Of a stretch of 64,000 nt of DNA, positions 1 through 10,328 are shown piece after piece; positions within the stretch are counted from its first letter, which is position 1, and the number at the start of each line of letters is the position of its first letter. Position numbers and translations under genes: made by a program. The DNA is from Cristatella mucedo (lineage: Eukaryota; Bryozoa; Phylactolaemata; Cristatellidae). Location: assembly GCA_009760855.2 (NCBI GenBank), contig WPIO01000013.1, forward strand, positions 4,142,501 through 4,206,500, read 5' to 3'. The notes beneath the pieces were generated by a model. The model made no database searches, was not told the origin of the DNA, and was given only the letters and a program-made list of their open reading frames with translations.

Positions 1-313
1 GCCATCAGGGGCTATCCTAGCAGAATCACGTTTTGAACTGTTCTGTTTTCCAACGCACTGACCTGGCATAGCTGGTCCAAAATGAAGCCTTCACGTCAAT
101 TTCCGATCCTGACCAACGGGCCTGTCAGACTAAGATTTGCTGGGGCACGCTGCCCTAGTACTGCCGGCGAGGGCCCGTGAGTCGTCAGATGCTTTCAAAA
201 CCGTTAGGCTTTCTTCGTGCGGTGCGAGCTTACTTTTTACATTCGCTGGAGCTTTGGGCTAAAGGCGAAGGCGCCCAGAGGTTAGGCGGTGACTCACCTG
301 TGAGAGCATGCAT
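1..313. other. No recognisable feature
   Basis: Unique-looking sequence with no supported exon, repeat or RNA gene. An ORF opens near 177 but runs straight into the minisatellite that follows. Confidence 0.5.
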
Positions 314-454
314 CGCATACAAAGGCATACACTGGCATACAAAGGCATACACTGGCATACAAAGGCATACACTGGCATACACTGGCATACAAAGGCGTAC
401 ACTGGCATACAAAGGCATACACTGGCATACAAAGGCATACACTGGCATACACTG
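314..454. repeat. 10-bp minisatellite, two alternating unit types
   Basis: About fourteen 10-bp units occur in tandem. Two variants, AAAGGCATAC and ACTGGCATAC, mostly alternate and so give a 20-bp higher-order unit. In two places the ACT variant is doubled, and one unit carries GGCGTAC. Reading frames through the array stay open on both strands only because the unit has no stop codon, so the open frames are not evidence of a gene. Confidence 0.95.
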
Positions 455-1761
455 GCGGCAAATGTCACCAGGCTCTCGCCTCACTGGCATTTCTCTGCTC
501 TCGACCGCCAGCCAACCTTCGCCAACTGCAAATGCGGCGGCGGCGGCGGCGATCGAAGCCGCTGCCGCTTGTTGCTACGTTACTTAAGTAGACCTTCAGG
601 CTCCAGGTGCTCCAAGCGAGCTGCTGAGCATGCAGTAAGTATGAATTAAAGTAAAAGCTGGGCGCTTAACAGTTTGAGTTTGCGGTTTTTACAGATAGAA
701 CTGCAGCGCTGTGCAACTGAAAGTGCAGGGGAACGTTGTTTATCTATCAGCTGCAATAGCTTTGCTGCAAGCCCACGGCTAGAAAAGGGCACGAAGGCTA
801 GCTTGAAAGTGTAAACATTTTGCACTGCACTAGAGCGGATTAGTATACACTTCTTGCGGATGAGAACTTATTCGGCTCTGTAATCCAGCAAAAAGCATAA
901 TACAGCATGCATTTACTGAGACGGATAAATCGGAGGGGCTTCTGGTCCTAAACTTTCTTTAAAGGGAAAAAAGTAATGGTCGTGTGGCCGCAGCTCATTA
1001 ATCTCCTAAACGTAGATCGGAGCAAAAGCTGCAGAGCCTTTTGCGACAGCGAGTCACAGAGTGATGGCTTGCAAATGATGGCCAATCCCTCGTACCTTCG
1101 CGCCAGCATTTTGGTGCAAACCGCGCGAGACCAAATACACAGCTACATTGGATGCTAAAACTACTCTGAGCCCGCAAAAAATAGACTGTCAGTCAAGTCA
1201 AATTGATCGCATGTGCCCGGCGTGCTTGGGCTATCTGGCAGAGTCTAGCAGAGCTCGCGAGCTATGTGCCAGGCATGTGTCGGCTACGATACCGCTATTG
1301 GCCAGGCAGACCATTGCTCCCGGCGAACTTCTCTAATCGCCCACAGTCGTTGGTGCCCTGTCGCACTCTCGTGCGGCACGCTCCAGCAGTTCGTGCTCAC
1401 AGCTCCCCCCTCTCGGCGCTGAGCTACCACCTCGACCTCCCCCTGAGCTCGTTCAACAGCCGAGTCAGCGTGTCAAAGAGCGTCGGCGGAGAAAGCGCCC
1501 TCTGACGGGCAGTCTAGCTGTGGGTGGCAGATTCTGCTCGAAAGCGTTCAGTGAATGGAAATAACCTTGGCTGGCTCTTCCACATCGTGGCCTCGAACTA
1601 GATTATAATTATAATTATGATTAATGCTCGGCGGATTTGTGCGTTATGCCCCTGTAAAGTTTCCATCGTAAAGCAGTGCGTTTTGCACGCCTGCATGCAT
1701 TCGGTAGACCCTTTTATATGCGACTATATACATTCAGATGCGTGCATGAGTTTCGCACATA
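455..1761. other. No supported gene; short GCG run
   Basis: Contains a short (GGC)n run at about 534-551 and AT-rich patches near 1605-1625. The short open frames show no family resemblance, no conserved motif and no convincing splice context. Confidence 0.5.
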
Positions 1762-1932
1762 CATATGAGCCCGATGGCGGTAAGCCGGGTTACCAAATTT
1801 CCGAAAATAGAATCGCAATTAATCATTTATTTTGCGGATAGCTGCTGTAAAAAAATATAGCGTTTCGAAGTCAAAAACGCCGCTGACCCGATTCAGGAGC
1901 AGCATCGTCAGAATCGTGTCGAAGCAATCTGA

Positions 1933-2505
1933 ATGAACTCTGTGCGCGTGCGCGAAAGAGCTCAATGAAAGGATGGACGCTATGGCTGGCTATAATGAAC
2001 CGTGTGCGTGCGCGAAAGAGCTCAATGAAAGGATGGACGCTATGGCTGGCTATAATGACGATATAAAAGATGTTAGCAATGATGTTCTTAACAAACACAA
2101 CGGAACCGGTGTGTGCAAGTTCTTGAAAACATTTTCCCGGAAACTTTACAGGAGCTCGCTGGTCTGAAAAAGATTATGCAGGAGGTCCGGAATCGAGACG
2201 CCAGTGCTCGCCTGGGTAGTATCGCCGATATTGAGGACGAAGATCCTGACAATATTAGCGCGCCGTTGGCTGCGGCATCCGATACGACGCGTACGACTCG
2301 TAGCAGAAAAAAGAGCATCAGCACAGAAGGCTGCCCCGGGCGTGCAGATACGCTCTGTGGGGTGCCCGAAGAAGGCACCAGCGGTTGTCCCAAATCAGCC
2401 ATCAATCTTGAACCATTTACCGAAAAGATTGGCTCAATTTTCTTGATCGAGGAGCCCTGGATCCTTGCCCTGGATCTAGTCAGCCGCTGCGAACTTGCGA
2501 AATAA
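1933..2505 (+). pseudogene. Unrecognised, frame-disrupted ORF inside TIR-like element
   Basis: One frame runs from after a TGA at about 1932 to a stop at 2165-2167 and contains two copies of a KELNERMDAMAGYN segment. It overlaps a second frame, from a GTG at 2113 to 2505, that reads as hydrophilic, helix-prone protein (VLENIFPETLQELAGLKKIM, then an acidic IEDEDPDN patch and a basic RTTRSRKKS tail). This change of frame suggests one ancestral ORF broken by a frameshift near 2105-2115. There is no good ATG for the second part. I cannot assign a family; a gag-like or transposon-accessory protein is possible but unproven. Confidence 0.4.
1940..2059 (+). repeat. 60-bp direct tandem duplication (x2)
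   Basis: Units 1940-1999 and 2000-2059 are almost identical; the few differences are at the 5' end of each unit. The period of 60 is a multiple of 3, so the reading frame (CAKELNERMDAMAGYN) is kept. This is what is expected if the copy arose while the ORF still coded, or by chance one time in three. Confidence 0.95.
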
Positions 2506-2744
2506 AAATCCGCGCTTTCGAAATCGCCGTCTTTCTTCTGATGAATACAACTCGACGAGTCGGACATTTTTAGCCAATTTGATTATAATTCGGACCAACA
2601 TTCGGGTAGTTATCGTGGTCCTCGCGTGCGCACCGGGTTACCACGGTAATCCGGATTACCGTCATCGGGCTTATATGTCCGTACGTGTAAGAGGTATAGG
2701 CGCCATTTACACAGCTTAGTACTTACATACGTACAGGTGAATAC

Positions 2745-3352
2745 ATGCACTATAATATAAAAATGTTCACAAATCTAACCTTCGAAATGAGCTCGACCAG
2801 CATACTTCCTGTTGCATCTGCACGATATATGAGTGTCCAGGTCCAATCCAAAAGCGACCATTCACTGGGTAACCACATCAACTTCACACTCAAATATGCC
2901 TACTTTCAGCTATGCACCATTGTAAAACTCCTCGCTTGCTTAGATAACACTGCCATGGCCAGGCTGGCCCATATATTCGTGTCTAGACTTATGTGACTCA
3001 CCACTTGCCTGTGCATCCCTGCCTGTACGGTACGATTCTTGCAGTCAGTGCAAAGCTCTTCAGCCAGGGTTGTCTGTCGCGAACGCTGCCGCATCCATGT
3101 TATACCGCTTCTCACTGACCTGTAGCGTTTCGCCTCCTTCTAGCCCCGTTCCTTACTTGCTTGTGTATTCATTAGTTAGCTTGCTCTGGCCTACCAATCC
3201 GAACTACTTCCAGATAGGTTTTGAATCGTACCACGCACTCTTCTAACTCAAACCGTTTAACGATCGTGCTTCCATTGCAGCAGATGTAAAGTGCCTAGAA
3301 AGAGATTGAGTTCTCTGAGGGCACCATGTCAAATACATTATTATTCTTACTA
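2745..3352 (+). mobile_element. Decayed L2/CR1-type LINE, 3' end
   Basis: A degraded reverse-transcriptase C-terminal region is visible. It aligns with better copies in this window (STxSILPVASARYMSVQVQ corresponds to SASISPVESARNLGVVFQ; CLDNTAMARLAH corresponds to CLDKDTTSKLVH). The copy ends in the family tail: a GCAGCAGATGTAAAGTGCC hairpin (about 3282-3330) and a short TTATTATT run. It is 5' truncated. Confidence 0.85.
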
Positions 3353-3365
3353 TAGCTGTACTTCT

Positions 3366-3480
3366 AACAAACCTCAAATCTTTTGGAGACCGCACCTACA
3401 GTTCGTATGTTCCCAAAGCCTGGCACTCCAAACCGCCAGACTTAAGGACTCCCCTTGACATGAAGACATCTCAAAAAGAA
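3366..3480 (+). mobile_element. LINE ORF fragment
   Basis: A short fragment corresponds to the conserved 'NLKSLGDRAFSSYAPKAWNSLP' part of the LINE ORF seen at 18648-18929. It is separated from the previous copy by that copy's own tail, so it is a second insertion or a rearranged piece. Confidence 0.7.
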
Positions 3481-3969
3481 GCCAACAACCCATCTGTCCC
3501 TCGAAGCATTTGCTCCGTGTGAGCTGCCTTCTTTTCAGCGTGCGTAAAGCGCCGCATGTACCAATACATTATCTCTGCGGGCAAACGTCTTATTAATATG
3601 CGTGCACGGCAGGGGGAATAAGAAATAGGTGCAGGGCGATGGAGGGGGCGGCAGCTCTTCCAGAAGATTCCTGGCTATCATGTTTGACAAGCAAGCTCGA
3701 AGCGCTAGTACGTAAGCAAGTATTTATTCTCATTTATGCTCCGCTTAGATTTCGCAGGAACAGCGAGCTCGAGATGTGCGGTCGGTCGGCCCTGCAGGGG
3801 GACTGAGAGGCTTTTCCGGCACGCCCTCCTTTCCTGGGGCACGCCTCTTCCGCGTCGGTCTGAGGAGTTGCAGCCTCCTAATCGCGTGCTGGCATCGTCG
3901 CTAGCTGCTGCGTGAAATTTTTGAGCGTCATATGGACATAGCTATACCAAACAGACATACATAAATGTG
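3481..3969. other. No recognisable feature
   Basis: Mixed-composition sequence. No exon, repeat or RNA gene could be supported. Confidence 0.4.
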
Positions 3970-4195
3970 AACATAACCCCAGCTGTAGAGTTTGGCACCA
4001 ACTGGGGTTGCTATATATTGCACTGGCCGGAAGACCTACGAGTAACGAGTTATAAATGTCGAGACGGGATGTCACAAATTCATGGACAGACTTAGGCGCG
4101 GCTTACCTGTCTAAGCAGGCGTGGATTTTTTACCTGTTAAGTTGCCCACAGTACGCAGATTGGACTGTGTAGCTGATGTGGTAACTAGATAGAAG
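3970..4195 (-). mobile_element. LINE ORF fragment, antisense
   Basis: The minus strand encodes a degraded 'TSRLDIYNSLLVGLPASAIY' followed by WCQTLQLG. This is the same segment as TSRLDFCNSLLADLPACAI in the copy at 28265-28888. Upstream on the minus strand are remnants of the helix that precedes it. Confidence 0.8.
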
Positions 4196-4327
4196 GAGAA
4201 AAAATGCTGATTTGCAATAGTAGCCCTTCACTGGCCGTGTTGCACAGAGTAGTCTGCCGACCTCACTCATTCGTACTTTTCTATGTTCGACTCAATGTTA
4301 AGTCTCCCTACCCGTGCTTGCTCATTG

Positions 4328-4333
4328 CTCTCT

Positions 4334-4369
<36 letters not shown>

Positions 4370-4371
4370 CC

Positions 4372-4417
<46 letters not shown>

Positions 4418-4442
4418 TGCCTCCTCCCTGTCTCTCTCTCTA
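4328..4442. repeat. (CT)n microsatellite
   Basis: Long CT dinucleotide runs are broken by CTCC and TACC interruptions. Shorter CT runs continue to about 4605. Confidence 0.95.
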
Positions 4443-4639
4443 TCTCATATCTATCTTATATATTTATATTCTTTCATCTCTTGTTATATAACATTATATA
4501 ACAATTCATTGTACACCTTCCATCATCCCTTTCTCTGTTCATACCCTCACTTTCCCGCCTCACCACCTCTGGAGTACCTCACCCATTCTCTCTCTCTCTC
4601 TCATCTTTTTCCAGGGATCACTGCATAAATCCTCTCCTT

Positions 4640-6060
4640 ATACTCAGCACAGTATTTAAGTATCTAACAGCTCAATTATTCAACAAACCTAATATATCAT
4701 TATCATGGCGCGTCTTGTATTCACAGTTAGAGCTACATATGCACGGATGGGTACTCTCAGTGTCAGACTGGTTAACTCCTCACTTGTTGGCTTGCTGAGC
4801 TTCATTGTGAAAATATATCATTTTGTGAGCTCACAGTTTCTATTCAACTCAGGACAGAGAGAGATGATCGGTGTGGCCAATTCCAGAGATTATTCTGCTT
4901 CCGGGTAAAGTCAGATCGATGGCTTCATTCCGCTGTATAGGTATCCTATAGAGTGAGTAGCAGTGGGTCACCTATGTTCATTCATGATAACCAGGTTGAA
5001 GTATCTCTGTCCACATTCTTGCTTTCAGGTTTGCCTGTTTGCTTCCTTAGATGTCCTCTCTGGGTTCGAAGCATTACATAATAGGTTCAGCTCAAAATAA
5101 TCAATGGGAGGTATAAGGATGTTTGATCATTTTGCTCTATTGCCAGGTTCAGTAATCAGAGTGATAATACCTGAGGCTGGGTCCCAGCCTCCAGCAGTTA
5201 AAGTTGTCACTTCAGTGTGTAAGGATCTGGCTGGGATCAGCCCCCGAGGAATTTGCTTCCATGAGTACCTGATTTCAGTTAGTTCTGTGGGGCTATAAAG
5301 GCAAGTTATATCTTGAGAATGTGGAAATATATTATATTATTTTTCTCTTATGGTATTCGAAGCTAAATCAAGTTCTGTTTTATAAATTAAGCGCTGCTCG
5401 ATTATGAAATTTTGTAATGTTTACTAAAATGTTTATGAGGATCTTGATTATTTATAGCCAACTCATATAATTACCTACAAGAAATTGCACTGGCGTACCT
5501 AAATATTATTAAGGGTTTTCAGTTCTTTATCTCAATCCTTTTTGTCTATACCTTACGCCATTGTAACGTTTACTCCTCAAGGGAGACATGTTCTGGAGTT
5601 GGCTCTCCAGTTCGTTGCATTGAATACAGGTCACGCTGTAACTAAGATTTTCCACCTTTTTCTTCAGTTTTAGGATAAGAAAACTAATCAATCATCATAT
5701 TTCATGATTAATCAGTTCAGGTTCGTTTGATTGATGTTCGTTTACGACAGTTTGGATCAGATCTTTTCTTCCGGATCTGATTGCCCGGCGCTGACAAACT
5801 GCCCGTGCGTGATTAACAAGTCTTCCCGACATCAGGATCTTCCACCTGCAGCGATGTCCAGTGAAACCATTTCTCTCTCCACTCTCTTTCTCTTCTCCAT
5901 CTCTCTCTATTATATATATCATATATACATATCTATCTGTCATATCTCCTCCTTCTATATATAGTTTGATTTCATATATTCTGATGATTTGAGAGATGGA
6001 TGGAAGCCTGGGTGTCACAGTTTGGATGTGAATAAAGCAAGAAAAATTTATGGACCAGAC
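4640..6060. other. No supported gene; AT-rich intergenic sequence
   Basis: AT-rich with a CT/TATA-rich patch at about 5870-5970. The open frames here are short and low-complexity. No repeat family could be recognised. Confidence 0.4.
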
Positions 6061-6559
6061 GCAGATCCGTCAAACCGGCGGCATATACCGTGCGTGATCA
6101 AGTTCAAGGACTTATAAATCAGTGCTTCCCATCTTTTGCAGTTCAGATTCATTCTGCCATGGAAACCACTCCATACAAATTGCGTACTCCGCCGAAGCGG
6201 CGGATTCTCTGTTCAAGTGTGCGCGCATCCTCTCGCTTTGCGATGGTGTCTTTCACCCTCCTCAGGAGACGGACCGCTCAGTTCATCAGCGTCATTTTTC
6301 ACATGGGCGATGTGTGAAGATGCTCAACAGTCAGCCATGGCAGAGACCTGGTGGAAGCGCCGGTGTTCAACGAGAGGATACAGTGAGATTGCCTCCTCCA
6401 GCACCACCGTCAACCGAGAAAGTGAGGACGTCTCCTGCCGCTACAACTACGGTAAAATCAGCGGCGGTGACGTCCTGCTGCCTTCGCTCAGTCATCCAGC
6501 TGCATTGCCTCGCGCTCGACTTTGCAAGGATCAATACCTATGAGGAAGGTAGCGACAAG

Positions 6560-7645
6560 CCAGGAGCATCACGGGATCTGATCATCATGGGTGTAATATC
6601 TAACTGGATTCGCGCGCCTGGCGGCGGCGCTCAGCCGTATGAGCTGGCGCCACAACCTCGTCGATGACATCGACCGCCTCGATCGTGGTTGGCGCCATCT
6701 GAAGACGCTGCGCCGGTGCCGCCGCCACCGACCCTCGCTCCCAATGGCCTCTGCGCGCCTGGAAAACTCCATGGCTGTGTGGCGCCCTCGACGACAATTC
6801 GGCGGCGCGCGCTCTGCCGGCGATCCGTTTGTTTATCTGATTATCGTTTTTGCACTCTTGGCCGGTGGCGTCACCGTGACTGGCGGATTCTGTTCCGGGT
6901 TCGCTGGAGCGGCATCGCGCGCGCATGCGAGTGGTATCTCAGGCTGAATGGTCACTTCGACGCGACCACCAGGCTATTGGTCGAATCAACTGAAACAGAT
7001 GCGCCGCTTTCACGCCTTCGCGCGCGTGCGCGTACGGTTGCCGCGCATCGCAGCCACCCGCGATCGGTTAAAGCAAATCGCAGTGAATCGAGCATAAAGT
7101 CGGTGCCGCTGCAATTTAGCCGCGACCGCGTCGCCTGCTGTTACCAAACGGGCCATCAGAGCCACTTCGGTCGGATACGGGCTCGGAGCTCTCATCATCG
7201 TGGCGGTCCAGGCAACTCACTGCAGACGAAAACAGGCGATACCTGAACCGGTTCGCTCATGACTGTGACCTTTTGCGCCTTGCGGTATCATAAAGTCACC
7301 GCCACGGATCATCTGCTCATGTGCTTCAGACCAAGCCGGAGCAATAAACACGCAACATTCAACAATAAAAGGCCGTAATCTGGTCTCAGAAGATTTCCTC
7401 GATAACGCAGGCAGAGAACGCTGGCCTCCACCGCGATGACGCCTGGGCGTGCGGCCCGCTGATGCGTTCCAGGCTACCGGGCGCCAGGACGCGGATCGGC
7501 GAAAAACCTTTGCGATAAACGCTGTCAACCAGGTCACACAAATCTCACGCGATGTTTTCCAGGTGAGTCAGGAGCGCGGTCTGTTTAAACAAACCAGCGG
7601 ATTACCGGTATTATGCGCATACTGCGCCAGCAAATGCCGGAGACA
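6560..7645. other. GC-rich segment of bacterial appearance
   Basis: Composition changes sharply from the AT-rich flanks. The segment is rich in CGCG, GGCGGC and GATC, and one minus-strand frame (7217-7537) reads with enterobacterial-looking codon use. It then stops abruptly at a poly-T/CCTCAG junction near 7650. No ORF longer than about 185 codons survives and none could be assigned. Alternatives are a CpG-rich eukaryotic repeat, an old transfer, or an assembly chimera. The left boundary could lie as far out as about 6060. Confidence 0.35.
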
Positions 7646-7699
7646 TTGCGTGCCCTCCCCCTTTTTTTCCTCAGTTGCTCAGACCAAAATGTGATGGTT

Positions 7700-8213
7700 A
7701 AGAGTGGGCTGACTCAAGTTGATCTTGCCAGCTCTTTCCTGTTAGATCAATAAGTCAGGTGTCATGTTCCAAGCAGACCTCTCGTTCAAGTTTGACCATC
7801 AATCTACAGGTCAAATCGCTATTTTGGCTTTACAACATACTAAAGTCAGGACTTGTTTGAATGGATTACCGCGTCAGGTTGGTCCGCTTCCATTCAAGCT
7901 AACGTCGATCTCGGCTTCTGCAACTCACTGCTGGCCTACCGTTAGTGGGTCCCTGTGATTCGTCCTTGATGTGCTTATGCGTGCTGACACTGTGCATGCT
8001 GCCACTAACCACATTTGCATGCTGACCCTGTGCATGTCACCCCTAACCATGTTATTCATTTTGTTTGTTTTTCTTTTGTTTTTTTTCAAGCATGATTTTA
8101 CTTACTATTCTATTGCATATCACTTTGCAGCAAATGTAAAGCGCCTAGAAAGAGATTGAGTTCTCTGAGGGCGCTTTATCAAGTGCAATATTGTTATTAT
8201 TATTATTATTACC
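7700..8213 (+). mobile_element. L2/CR1-type LINE 3' end
   Basis: A degraded RT C-terminal segment lies at about 7700-7870, then a deletion. A well-preserved 3' UTR (7934-8213) follows, with repeated 'GTGCATGCTGCCACTAACCA'-type text, the hairpin at 8138-8177 and a (ATT)n tail. The 3' UTR closely matches those at 26160, 33210 and 52990. Confidence 0.92.
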
Positions 8214-8229
8214 ACCGCCCGCCAGGGAT

Positions 8230-9114
8230 AATACTCACAGCTGGTGAGCATCTAGCCGAGCTTAAAAAGAAGAAGAAACTGAAGTGTACGTACCACATGT
8301 GTATCTAAAGGGTTTCAAGAGCGGTGAAGTGATCGACGTAGCTCAGCTACGGGCCACGGCTGAAGCTCCGTGCGGCTAAATCAGAGGCGTTATACGAATA
8401 CAAAGCCCGAGTACTTGGCGTACCGGCTATTGCCGCCATAACCTCTGCGTTTGTGGCAACTTGCTCCGACAATAATCTTATATCAGTTGAGGCTGCTGCT
8501 AGGATTAGCTGCCAGTCTCCTCCTATGGCTCGCACTCCTTGCGTGTAAAAAAGGACTGCACCAGTGTCGAGATGTTGCTGAGAGCCTTGAAGTATGGCGA
8601 CTATATAGCTGCTAGAAGATCGCTGGAAACGTCAAATTGAAGTCATTCCTGATGAGCCTCCAAAGTTTTTCCAGTCATCCGTGTTTGAAGCGCACAATCA
8701 CAAAAGTCTCCGGGTACTTGAGTTCTTTGCTGAGGAAAGCAACATCAAGTGGGAGCCGCAGTTAGACCTTGGGAAGATAAGATGCACCGCCCGCCGCCGC
8801 AGCAGCAGCGCAGCGTCAAGTCGAAGCCTCGTCAATCAGTCAATCTGTCGCGGCTCTAGACGATGAGTCGGCCGCTTTCAAGTACTCCAACTCTTTCCAA
8901 GCTGTCGGTGGCAAAGATCAAAGCTGGTATCTTTAGACCACAGGTCAGACCACAAATAAAAGAGGTCATGGGAGTGCAACGAAAAAAGGATCACCCACCG
9001 CAGAATTCGAACCCGAGCAGCTTTGTTGCAGCGATTCAATCGGGCAATCGCAAGGCTGAAAACTACGAGCAGCTGGTCGATGGTCTCGTGAAGAACTTTG
9101 ATGGCAAGATGTAG
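8230..9114 (+). pseudogene. Broken ORF of unidentified (probably mobile-element) protein
   Basis: Coding-like segments shift frame. About 8280-8380 reads 'LKGFKSGEVIDVAQLRA', about 8370-8547 continues in another frame as 'AAKSEALYEYKARVLGVPAI' up to a TAA, then 8681-8866 and 8863-9114 follow. The last part ends 'SGNRKAENYEQLVDGLVKNF' before a TAG, with an AATAAA at about 9143. The final segment vaguely resembles an uncharacterised protein type found in hydra and insects and suspected of riding on mobile elements; this is a weak recollection. At least two frameshifts or stops make it non-functional as read, unless unrecognised introns are present. Confidence 0.45.
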
Positions 9115-10328
9115 AGCTTGCTTGCTGGTGAAAAGCGAACTTGAAATAAAAGTTGCTTGTTGTTTTGCTTGAAGGCATCGCCTTGTTGAGAAAGTGATAG
9201 TCCGACTGCATGCGCAAGGTTTAATTCTGCGATCATTATAGAATAATCGTCGTTTCCTGTCACCGGCATTTTTTTTGGTTCAAATATTATCACGAACACA
9301 GCCACCACCAGTGAGCCTGTTTAGTATGCAAGCGCCCAGTTTCATTCAAAAACTGACACACATTGCCACGTGGCTCGGAAAACTAAACTACATTCGCCGC
9401 TGATTTTAGTATTCGGTAGAGACCTCGAGTCAATTTGACTGCATCGAGACGAGAGTTCGATGCTCTAACCTTGGCGGAGTTTTCAGTGCACACGTTTTCT
9501 ACCAGCAAACGCCGCCAGCCCAAAAAGACGTTTAGCAAAGCTGAGATGTGGCTTGGATGAATTCAAGTCAAGTACTATATATAATGGCTCAGTAACATCC
9601 TTAAAGGGTATGGAAGGCTGGCACGGTTTGATCTTAATTGCCCATGCAGTTAAGCAAAGGCATCCAAAAGGTTTGGCTCAGCCGTGTCAACAAGGTTTAA
9701 TCTGCTTGCAAGTAATCCGTAATCCACTTCGGAAAGCTGGCTAATCGTCAATGTTCACTAGCATCTTTATGGCAAAGCCCACTAACCCTTTGAGGAGGCC
9801 GTCTCGTGAGTATCCTTAGCTGTCACTTCGTTGTGTTATGATTTTGTTAGTGGCAAGAAAATAGTCTTAGATCCAAGTTTTTATATTCAATCTTGCTACG
9901 CTATAGGATATCTAATAAACATATTCATACGGCTCAATCGCCCCATAATTATTTTGAATGCAACCGAGGCGATGACGCTCACAATCGGCCAACTTCGGAT
10001 TGTGGCAAGCACAGCAGCATTCGGCTGCTCAAATCGCAGGGCTTACAAATATGCCTCGAGTGCTTCACCGTGCAAAACTTGTCTACACACATAGCCAGAC
10101 AGCAAAGAGCTTGCGATTGAAAAACTAAATTTATACAGCCTGGGCTCAACAACGGCATCGGTCACCGCGTCCGTCCCACGGACTGGCGCCCAAGCGTTGG
10201 CTGTCCTTTTCGCAGACACGTCGGCCTCATCGCTCGGCCCCTCTGGGCGCCTGGCACCTGCCACCGTCGCTTAGATGGGCATGCCTGCTCACTGCTGCAT
10301 GGTGGGCGGGCGGGCGGGCGGGCCGCGC
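9115..10328. other. MTR4 downstream flank; no other gene seen
   Basis: This stretch lies 3' of MTR4. An AATAAA occurs at about 9143 on the plus strand. For the minus-strand MTR4 transcript no canonical AATAAA lies immediately after the stop; an ATTAAA (reverse of 9696-9701) is about 630 bp downstream. A (GGGC)n-like run at 10305-10322 sits just beyond the stop codon. Confidence 0.4.

Larger units (their letters stand above)
1762..2677. mobile_element. Candidate TIR-flanked DNA element with ORF remnant
   Basis: Positions 1762-1794 and the reverse complement of 2645-2677 match at 29 of 33 bases. Both read CATAT(G/A)AGCCCGATG(G/A)CGG at their outer ends. Between them lies a frame-broken ORF with a 60-bp tandem duplication. 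A perfect 20-bp palindrome, ACGGTAATCCGGATTACCGT, overlaps the right arm (2643-2662). The repeats may be terminal or subterminal, because weaker similarity continues outward. No target-site duplication was found. I do not recognise the superfamily; an inverted pair from two separate insertions is the main alternative. Confidence 0.5.
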
